A DNA stretch of 5,957 bases. Source: Bacillota bacterium. GTDB taxonomy: Bacteria > Bacillota > Desulfitobacteriia > Desulfitobacteriales > JAJXUE01. Every line of letters starts with the position of its first letter. Within the stretch, counting starts at the first letter, position 1. Below, in pieces: positions 1-4,611 of this stretch. The notes under the pieces are model-generated. The model saw only the letters and a program-made list of their open reading frames with translations, was not told where the DNA came from and did no database searches. Position numbers and translations under genes: made by a program. Location: the NCBI GenBank assembly GCA_021786555.1, contig JAJYNB010000352.1, positions 1 to 5,957 of the forward strand. The letters run 5' to 3'.

Positions 1-28
1 CTCCTGACTCCTGACTCCTGACTCCTGA
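1..28. repeat. Tandem heptamer repeat, 4 x CTCCTGA
   Basis: Four exact, contiguous copies of CTCCTGA run from the window edge to position 28, so the array may extend further left. It begins 5 bp beyond the hrcA stop codon. Read on the hrcA strand the unit is TCAGGAG, so every copy carries an AGGAG Shine-Dalgarno-like core at 7-nt spacing, between hrcA and whatever gene follows (grpE by family precedent, not visible). The repeat is directly visible; any function is inference. Confidence 0.9.
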
Positions 29-33
29 ATTCT

Positions 34-1065
34 CTACTTGTAATACCGTTTCAAGACTGTCGACAGGTTTTGGGTCATAGCTTCAACCAAGGTGCACGCT
101 TTGGCGTAGTCCATGCGGGTAGGCCCCAGAACTCCGATTACGCCCGCAATTTGGCCGTCAACCTGATAGGATGCGGTGATCAGGCTGCAGTCATGCATTT
201 CCTCCAGTTTATTTTCCCCACCAATCCTGACCGTTAATCCCCCGCCAGTCTCCTCACTCAGGATTTTTTTCAAGACCGAGCCTTCCTCAAAGATTTGGAG
301 CAAGCTTTTTAGTTTGTGCACATCTTTGAATTCAGGTTGATTGAGCATGTTCAATGTGCCGCCCAGCACCACACCGTTACTGTCCCTGCCGTCTACCATA
401 GGTCCCAGAAACTCCAGGGCCATGTTGATCAAATCCTTCTGCCGGGTCAACTCGGAATAAATCTCCCGCAGCAGGCTTGATTTCACCTTTTCAAGTGTCA
501 GTCCTTTTAATTTGCCGTTAAGAATAGTTGTCACGTGCTGCAGGTCTTCAGCCGTTGTGCTTTCTGCCACATCAACAATATGGTTTTCCACGGCGCCGCT
601 CTCCCGCACCACCACCATCAAAGCCTTGGCTTGCTGATAAGGCAGGATATGCACCTGGTGCAGCGGACTGTTGGTTTGCTGGGAAGTGAGAACCAACGAG
701 GTCAGGTTGGTAAGCTGGGACAAGAGTCTGGAAGTGTCTTGGACCAGGCCTTGGATTTTCTTGATCTTTTGAAAGACAATGCTTTCAACTACAGACCTTT
801 CGTCTCCGCTGAGGGAGGCCTTTTGCATCAGCCAGTCCACATAAAAGCGGTAGCCGGCATCGGATGGTATGCGTCCGGCCGAAGTATGAGGCTGTTCTAT
901 CAATCCCAGGTCTTCCAAGTCAGCCATCTCGTTGCGAATTGTTGCGGAACTTACCCCGAGGTTGAAATTGCGGGCGATTGTCCTTGATCCAACCGGTTCG
1001 GCGGTAGCAATGTAGTCCAAAACGATGGCCTCAAGCACTTTTTTCTTGCGTTCGTCCATCTGCAA
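34..1065 (-). CDS. hrcA: Heat-inducible transcription repressor HrcA
   Basis: HrcA represses class I heat-shock operons by binding CIRCE operators, and in characterised species it needs GroEL to stay active. The 343-residue product has the usual family length. Its N-terminus (about residues 5-75) is the winged-helix DNA-binding domain, with recognisable family segments PVGSRTI (24-30), SSATIRNEM (39-47) and the HTSAGRIPSDAGYRFYVD stretch (60-77). The rest is the GAF-like dimerisation region, ending in a typical YAKACTLVEAM segment. The stop is TAG at 34-36. The start is uncertain: TTG at 1065 lies 4 nt after the GGGGGTGA ribosome-binding site, while an in-frame ATG two codons later (1059) lies 10 nt after it, giving 341 residues. 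A perfect CIRCE element just upstream implies autoregulation. Identity is firm; the start codon is not. Confidence 0.97.
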   Translation of the reverse strand: MQMDERKKKVLEAIVLDYIATAEPVGSRTIARNFNLGVSSATIRNEMADLEDLGLIEQPHTSAGRIPSDAGYRFYVDWLMQKASLSGDERSVVESIVFQKIKKIQGLVQDTSRLLSQLTNLTSLVLTSQQTNSPLHQVHILPYQQAKALMVVVRESGAVENHIVDVAESTTAEDLQHVTTILNGKLKGLTLEKVKSSLLREIYSELTRQKDLINMALEFLGPMVDGRDSNGVVLGGTLNMLNQPEFKDVHKLKSLLQIFEEGSVLKKILSEETGGGLTVRIGGENKLEEMHDCSLITASYQVDGQIAGVIGVLGPTRMDYAKACTLVEAMTQNLSTVLKRYYK

Positions 1066-1069
1066 CCCA

Positions 1070-1077
1070 TCACCCCC
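1070..1077 (-). promoter_or_regulatory. hrcA ribosome-binding site (GGGGGTGA)
   Basis: On the minus strand GGGGGTGA precedes hrcA and closely resembles the anti-16S consensus GGAGGTGA. From its GGGGG core there are 7 nt to the TTG at 1065 and 13 nt to the ATG at 1059, which favours the TTG start, although rarity of TTG starts favours the ATG. The site lies 11 bp beyond the CIRCE element. Confidence 0.7.
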
Positions 1078-1087
1078 GGGTTTTTTG

Positions 1088-1114
1088 TTAGCACTCTCGC
1101 TTATCGAGTGCTAA
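1088..1114 (-). promoter_or_regulatory. CIRCE operator (HrcA binding site)
   Basis: This is a perfect match to the CIRCE consensus TTAGCACTC-N9-GAGTGCTAA: the arms are at 1088-1096 and 1106-1114, with a 9-nt spacer. It lies between the predicted hrcA promoter and the hrcA ribosome-binding site, starting about 4-5 nt after the expected transcription start. That placement is the usual one for HrcA repression, and as DNA (or in the 5' leader RNA) the palindrome can act as operator or hairpin. It implies that hrcA and its downstream genes are heat-inducible and autoregulated. Confidence 0.98.
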
Positions 1115-1125
1115 AATCTACTTAA

Positions 1126-1154
1126 AAAATACCACCAGCTTTTTTTTTTGTCAA
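1126..1154 (-). promoter_or_regulatory. Sigma-A type promoter of hrcA
   Basis: On the minus strand a perfect -35 box TTGACA (1154-1149) is followed by a 17-nt spacer and the -10 box TATTTT (1131-1126, 4 of 6 matches to TATAAT). The predicted transcription start is near 1118-1119, a few nt before CIRCE. The spacer begins with an unbroken run of A residues (T10 at 1140-1149 on the plus strand, one of which belongs to the -35 box). The promoter starts 20 bp after the hemW stop, so hrcA has its own promoter as well as possible read-through from hemW. Confidence 0.8.
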
Positions 1155-1174
1155 GCATGGACAACTATAGGCAA

Positions 1175-2308
1175 CTAAGGAAGAAACTCACAAAAAACCT
1201 CATTGGCCAGCAGGGTTCCGGTGCTGCTCAACCGCACCCCGTCCCCGTCGTCCAGCAGTAAGCCTTTATTAACCAGCGCAGCAATCCGGTCCCCATATAC
1301 TTGGTCCAGCTCAACTCCAAACCGCTGGGCAAATCGCGACCTTTGTACCCCTGCCATAAGGCGGAGCCCCAAAAACATACTCTCTGACATCTCCTGGTCC
1401 GGTGTTGGTTCTTCCTTTTCTTCCAGCGGCAGACGCCCCTGGTCGATTGCAGTCCTGTACTGCTCCACCTGCCGGTAATTGGTGCTGCGCGCCTTGTGCC
1501 GGTAGGACGCAGCTCCGGCACCAAAACCGAGGTACTCTTCGTTGTGCCAGTAAACCTGATTGTGGCGGCATTCTCTGTCCGGCAGGGCATAGTTGGAAAT
1601 CTCATAATGGTAATAACCCGACTGAGTCAGAAACTCTTTACTCCGGCTGAACATCCTGGCCCTCGCCTCTTCTTCCGGCATCTCCAGGTGCCCCTCCAGA
1701 TAGTCCCGGCCGAAAGGAGTTTCCTCCTCAATAATTAATCCGTATACCGAAAGATGTTCCGGCGCCAGTTCAACAGCCTGCTCCAAGGTTTGATGCCACC
1801 CCGTCTCCGTCATCCCGGGCAGCCCATGCATCAGGTCCAGATTGATGTTCTTAAAGCCAGCCCTCCGGGCCAGCTCACAGGCTTCAACCGCCTGCTGCGG
1901 CGTATGAATCCTCCCCAACCGTTTGAGCAGCCCCGGATCCAGTCCCTGCACCCCCAAAGACAGCCTGTTAACCCCCAGCCGCCTCAGCAGAGTGAGCTTG
2001 GAGAAATCCACCGTGCCAGGGTTCGCCTCCAGGGAGATCTCCGCATCAGCCCCGAGGGTGAAATTGTCCCGGACCGCCTTAAACAGTAACTCCAGCTGCC
2101 TGGCAGAAAGTATACTTGGGGTTCCACCCCCTACGTACAGGGTGCTCACTTCCATCCCCGCGGTTTCTACCTTGTACCAGCTCATCTCCCTGGCCAAAGC
2201 CGCCAGGTACCCATCCACATCCATCCCAGCCACCGGGTAAGACGGAAAATCGCAGTAATTGCACTTCCTGACGCAAAACGGTATATGAATGTAAACAGCC
2301 AGTCCCAT
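1175..2308 (-). CDS. hemW: Radical SAM heme chaperone HemW (formerly annotated as oxygen-independent coproporphyrinogen oxidase-like)
   Basis: HemW proteins bind heme and a 4Fe-4S cluster and, in characterised members, insert heme into respiratory-type proteins; they are not coproporphyrinogen dehydrogenases. The 377-residue product fits the family length of about 380. The radical-SAM motif is C12-VRK-C16-NY-C19 followed by DF, without the extra cysteine that marks true HemN. The SAM-binding GGGTPS is at 60-65, and the HemW-type HNQVYW motif at 249-254. A C-terminal HemN-type domain follows (about 300-377). I start at ATG 2308 rather than the TTG at 2332, because GGGGAGG sits 6 nt upstream of this ATG and nothing like it precedes the TTG. 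The gene follows lepA at a 306-bp, repeat-filled gap and precedes hrcA, the common Firmicutes order. I see no convincing promoter of its own. Confidence 0.95.
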   Translation of the reverse strand: MGLAVYIHIPFCVRKCNYCDFPSYPVAGMDVDGYLAALAREMSWYKVETAGMEVSTLYVGGGTPSILSARQLELLFKAVRDNFTLGADAEISLEANPGTVDFSKLTLLRRLGVNRLSLGVQGLDPGLLKRLGRIHTPQQAVEACELARRAGFKNINLDLMHGLPGMTETGWHQTLEQAVELAPEHLSVYGLIIEEETPFGRDYLEGHLEMPEEEARARMFSRSKEFLTQSGYYHYEISNYALPDRECRHNQVYWHNEEYLGFGAGAASYRHKARSTNYRQVEQYRTAIDQGRLPLEEKEEPTPDQEMSESMFLGLRLMAGVQRSRFAQRFGVELDQVYGDRIAALVNKGLLLDDGDGVRLSSTGTLLANEVFCEFLP

Positions 2309-2314
2309 AACCAA

Positions 2315-2321
2315 CCTCCCC
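2315..2321 (-). promoter_or_regulatory. hemW ribosome-binding site, shared with a repeat hairpin
   Basis: GGGGAGG (minus strand, 2321-2315) lies 6 nt before the ATG at 2308 and decides the hemW start. Its four G residues (2318-2321) are also the distal arm of the hairpin 2318-2350, so the repeat unit supplies part of the ribosome-binding site and could mask it when folded. Confidence 0.85.
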
Positions 2322-2350
2322 AGGTGACTCAAAAAGTGAGTCAGCTGGGG
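2318..2350 (-). repeat. Hairpin at the hemW leader (13-bp stem, 7-nt loop)
   Basis: The arms at 2318-2330 (CCCCAGGTGACTC) and 2338-2350 (GAGTCAGCTGGGG) pair at 12 of 13 positions around the loop AAAAAGT. In the minus-strand transcript the final arm contains the GGGG of the hemW Shine-Dalgarno site. The terminal GGGG at 2347-2350 also belongs to the next inverted repeat (2347-2396), so the two stems cannot both form completely. Confidence 0.85.
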
Positions 2351-2396
2351 ACGGTTCCTGATTGACTCAAAAAGAGAGCATTGGAGAACCGTCCCC
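2347..2396. repeat. Perfect 11-bp inverted repeat within the REP-like array
   Basis: GGGGACGGTTC (2347-2357) and GAACCGTCCCC (2386-2396) are exact reverse complements separated by 28 nt. The enclosed loop carries a decayed copy of the TGACTC-AAAAAG hairpin motif. No T-run follows on either strand, so it is not a standard terminator. Confidence 0.9.
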
Positions 2397-2491
2397 CGGT
2401 GACTAAAGGTGACTTAAAAAGTGAGTCAATGAAGACCCGTCCCCAGGTGATCCAAATGACTCATCAGAAATGCAAATAACGACCCGAACAA

Positions 2492-2610
2492 GGCCGTTCA
2501 AAAACGAGTATAGCGCGAAGCCAGGCGTGCCGGCACCGGAGGCGTACTAGACGTACGTTGAGGATGCCGGCACGCCTGGCGACAAAGCTAGACGAAGTTT
2601 TTCAACGGCC
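2492..2610. repeat. 119-bp multi-tier palindrome between lepA and hemW
   Basis: Nested complementary arms are visible. The base is GGCCGTT (2492-2498) with AACGGCC (2604-2610). After a single C/C mismatch comes AAAAAC (2500-2505) with GTTTTT (2597-2602). An internal loop (5 and 6 nt) precedes TAGC (2511-2514) with GCTA (2587-2590), then a second 5/6-nt loop. The main stem is a perfect 16-bp pair, 2520-2535 with 2565-2580 (GCCAGGCGTGCCGGCA and complement). A symmetric 7 x 7 nt purine-rich internal loop leads to CGTAC (2543-2547) with GTACG (2553-2557) around the apical loop TAGAC. It starts, on the lepA strand, 4 nt after the lepA stop. It codes for nothing apparent and looks like an inserted palindromic repeat element. 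Confidence 0.92.
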
Positions 2611-2614
2611 TCGG

Positions 2615-4420
2615 CTAGTCGTCGATACGCAGGACGGCCATGAAGGCCTCCTGCGGGATCTCCACACTGCCCACCAGCTTCATCCTCTTCTTGCCTTCTT
2701 TCTGTTTCTCCAGCAGCTTGCGTTTACGGGTAATGTCCCCGCCATAGCACTTATCCAATACATTCTTGCGCATAGCCCTGATGGTTTCCCGGGCGATTAC
2801 CCGGTTGCCCACCGTAGCCTGAACCGGCACTTCGAACATCTGGCGCGGGATAATCTCCTTCAGCTTTTCGACCAGCGCTTTTCCCCGGTTAAAAGCCTTG
2901 TCCCTGTGTACAATCGAAGAAAGCGCGTCCACCAGTTCGCCATTCAGCATAATGTCCAGCTTGACCAATTCAGCTTCCTTGTAGCCAGCCAGTTCATAGT
3001 CCAGGGAAGCATACCCCCTGGTGCGGGATTTTAGCTGATCAAAATAGTCGAACACAATCTCACTCAAAGGCATCTCATAAGTCAGCATAACCCGGTTGGC
3101 CGAGAGGTATTCCATGTTAAGGTAAGCGCCCCGCTTTTCCTGATTTAACTCCATGATGCTTCCCACGTACTCGTTGGGAACCATGATCGTGGCTTTCACA
3201 TTGGGCTCTTCGATGCTCAGAATCTCCTGGACTGACGGCAAATTGCTGGGATTGTCCACCATGGTTGTTTCCCCGCTAATCTTGTTCACTTTGTAAACCA
3301 CACTGGGGGCGGTGGTAATCAGATTAAGGTTATATTCCCGTTCCAGGCGCTCCTGGATTATTTCCATATGCAAGAGCCCCAAAAACCCGCAGCGAAAACC
3401 GAATCCCAAGGCCACGGAGGTCTCAGGCTCGAACACCAGGGAAGAATCATTTAGATGAAGTTTTTCCAGGGCGTCCCTTAGGTTGCCGTAGTCCCCGGTG
3501 TCCACAGGATAGAGGCCGCAGTAAACCATAGGCGTAGCCTTGCGGTAACCTGGCAGGGGAAACAAAGCGGCGTTTTCTGAATCGGTAATAGTGTCACCCA
3601 CCTGGGTATCCTTGACGTTCTTAATACTGGCCGCCACAAAACCTACTTCGCCCGCCTTCAACTCCCCCACAATTTTCATGGCAGGTGCAAAAACGCCCAC
3701 TTCCGTCACTTCAAATACCCTGCCGGAGGACATCATTTTGATTTTGGTGCCTTTGCTCAATCTGCCTTCCATAACCCTGATATAGGACACAGCCCCCTTG
3801 TAGGGGTCAAAGTGGGAGTCAAAAATCAGCGCTTTGAGTGGGGCATTGTCGTTGCCCTCGGGCGGCGGAATTTTGGAGACTATCTGCTCCAAAATCTCTT
3901 CAACCCCGATTCCTGCCTTGGCCGAAGCCAAGATCGCCTCACTGGCGTCCAAGCCGATCACTTCTTCGATTTCGGCCTTCACCCGTTCCGGTTCTGCGCT
4001 GGGCAAATCTATTTTATTGATTACCGGCACAATCTCCAAATTGTTTTCCAAAGCCAGATAAACATTGGCCAGAGTCTGGGCTTCAATTCCCTGTGCCGCA
4101 TCCACTACAAGCAAAGCGCCCTCGCAAGCGGCCAGGCTGCGGGAGACCTCATAGGTAAAATCCACGTGTCCCGGCGTATCAATCAAATTAAGGGTATACA
4201 ACTGCCCGTCCCTGGCCCGGTAGTTCAGACGCACCGCCTGCAGTTTGATGGTGATGCCCCGTTCCCGCTCCAGGTCCATGGTGTCCAGGACCTGATCTGC
4301 CATTTCCCGTTCTGACAGGGCCCCCGTGTATTCAATCAAACGGTCGGCCAGAGTGGACTTGCCGTGGTCGATATGGGCGATAATACAAAAATTGCGCAGG
4401 TACCGGGATGTTTCCCCCAT
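2615..4420 (-). CDS. lepA: Elongation factor 4 (LepA), ribosome-associated GTPase
   Basis: LepA is a near-universal bacterial translational GTPase, an EF-G paralogue implicated in back-translocation, initiation and 30S biogenesis. The product from ATG 4420 has 601 residues, the normal family size. All GTPase motifs are present: G1 AHIDHGKST (15-23), G2 RGITI (54-58), G3 DTPGH (81-85), G4 NKID (135-138) and G5 SAK (166-168). EF-G-like domains II, III and V follow, then the LepA-specific C-terminal domain with the DKCYGGDITRKRKLLEKQK stretch and the MKLVGSVEIPQEAF ending. An in-frame extension to TTG 4495 is rejected, because it adds 25 hydrophobic residues encoded by the promoter region. The ATG at 4420 is preceded by GAGGGAG (4431-4425) at suitable spacing. 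It is the first gene of a lepA-hemW-hrcA cluster. Confidence 0.98.
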   Translation of the reverse strand: MGETSRYLRNFCIIAHIDHGKSTLADRLIEYTGALSEREMADQVLDTMDLERERGITIKLQAVRLNYRARDGQLYTLNLIDTPGHVDFTYEVSRSLAACEGALLVVDAAQGIEAQTLANVYLALENNLEIVPVINKIDLPSAEPERVKAEIEEVIGLDASEAILASAKAGIGVEEILEQIVSKIPPPEGNDNAPLKALIFDSHFDPYKGAVSYIRVMEGRLSKGTKIKMMSSGRVFEVTEVGVFAPAMKIVGELKAGEVGFVAASIKNVKDTQVGDTITDSENAALFPLPGYRKATPMVYCGLYPVDTGDYGNLRDALEKLHLNDSSLVFEPETSVALGFGFRCGFLGLLHMEIIQERLEREYNLNLITTAPSVVYKVNKISGETTMVDNPSNLPSVQEILSIEEPNVKATIMVPNEYVGSIMELNQEKRGAYLNMEYLSANRVMLTYEMPLSEIVFDYFDQLKSRTRGYASLDYELAGYKEAELVKLDIMLNGELVDALSSIVHRDKAFNRGKALVEKLKEIIPRQMFEVPVQATVGNRVIARETIRAMRKNVLDKCYGGDITRKRKLLEKQKEGKKRMKLVGSVEIPQEAFMAVLRIDD

Positions 4421-4466
4421 AGTTCTCCCTCGTTTCTCCCAGAAACTCATACTGTAATAGAAAATT

Positions 4467-4495
4467 ATTATAACAAAAATGCGCCAGCCCGGCAA
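4467..4495 (-). promoter_or_regulatory. Sigma-A type promoter of lepA (extended -10)
   Basis: On the minus strand TTGCCG (4495-4490, 4 of 6 matches) is separated by 17 nt from a perfect TATAAT (4472-4467). A TGn extension (4475-4473) directly precedes the -10. The predicted start is near 4460, giving a leader of about 40 nt before ATG 4420. It is divergent from the transporter promoter. Confidence 0.82.
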
Positions 4496-4535
4496 TCATC
4501 TGGTTTTTGTGATTGTTCCACTAGCCGCAAAACTG

Positions 4536-4564
4536 TTGCCTGATGCAGTAAAGTGTAATATAAT
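4536..4564 (+). promoter_or_regulatory. Sigma-A type promoter of the NRAMP-type transporter
   Basis: TTGCCT (4536-4541, 4 of 6 matches to TTGACA) is followed by 17 nt and a perfect TATAAT (4559-4564). The predicted start is near 4571, leaving a leader of about 40 nt. The Fur-like box begins about 8 nt after this start, a good position for repression. Confidence 0.82.
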
Positions 4565-4578
4565 TAAAGCAGTGACAT

Positions 4579-4593
4579 TGATAATTATTCTCA
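4579..4593 (+). promoter_or_regulatory. Fur box (7-1-7), probable iron-responsive operator
   Basis: TGATAATTATTCTCA matches the Bacillus-type Fur consensus TGATAATnATTATCA at all but one of the 14 defined positions. The related PerR consensus (TTATAATnATTATAA) fits with three mismatches, so Fur is the better reading. The site lies between the predicted transcription start and the ribosome-binding site of the transporter gene, so bound repressor would block its transcription. Binding and metal specificity are inference from sequence. Confidence 0.75.
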
Positions 4594-4595
4594 AT

Positions 4596-4602
4596 TAAGG
4601 AG
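4596..4602 (+). promoter_or_regulatory. Ribosome-binding site of the transporter gene
   Basis: TAAGGAG lies 9 nt before the ATG at 4612 and fixes that start. It is only 3 nt downstream of the Fur-like box. Confidence 0.85.
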
Positions 4603-4611
4603 CTTGCATAA

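Larger units (their letters stand above)
2318..2463. repeat. REP-like array of degenerate palindromic units
   Basis: This stretch is built from recurring pieces. TGACTCAAAAAGTGAGTCA occurs at 2325-2343, again at 2410-2428 with one change, and as a decayed copy at 2363-2380; a bare TGACTCA occurs at 2457-2463. The last three starts (2363, 2410, 2457) are spaced exactly 47 bp apart. The motif GGGGACGG or its complement CCGTCCCC occurs at 2347-2354, 2389-2396 and 2437-2444. CAGGTGA or CCGGTGA flanks three of the copies. No open reading frame makes sense here. It resembles mobile intergenic palindromic repeats of the REP/MITE kind; no associated transposase lies in the window. Confidence 0.85.

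Noticed and set aside
1..28. CRISPR array at the left edge
   Set aside because: The unit is only 7 bp and directly tandem with no spacers.
535..987. Plus-strand 150-residue open frame opposite hrcA
   Set aside because: It is the antisense shadow of a confidently identified gene, with low-complexity His-rich composition and no plausible ribosome-binding site or family resemblance.
1175..2308. Oxygen-independent coproporphyrinogen III dehydrogenase (HemN)
   Set aside because: The cysteine motif is CxxxCxxC followed by DF, lacking the extra cysteine of true HemN, and the HNxxYW motif of HemW is present.
2309..2332. Longer hemW start at TTG 2332
   Set aside because: No ribosome-binding site precedes it and the added 8 residues are encoded by the repeat; the ATG at 2308 has GGGGAGG at 6-nt spacing.
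2492..2610. Intrinsic terminator for lepA
   Set aside because: The stem is strong but no T-run directly follows it on either strand, and the following bases on the lepA strand are mixed; a terminator role cannot be supported from sequence.
2558..3034. Plus-strand 158-residue open frame spanning the palindrome end and the lepA 3' part
   Set aside because: It starts inside the palindrome and is otherwise the complement of lepA; no ribosome-binding site or recognisable domain.
3812..4315. Plus-strand 167-residue open frame opposite lepA
   Set aside because: It lies entirely antisense to the highly conserved LepA GTPase domain; the composition reflects the complement of LepA codons and no independent gene signal is seen.
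4421..4495. Longer lepA start at TTG 4495, or ATG 4450
   Set aside because: The extension runs through the TATAAT promoter, neither codon has a ribosome-binding site, and LepA proteins start close to the GTPase domain as at ATG 4420.
4579..4593. MntR or PerR operator upstream of the transporter
   Set aside because: PerR consensus fits with three mismatches against one for Fur, and I see no resemblance to the MntR palindrome; a Mn-sensing Fur paralogue stays possible.
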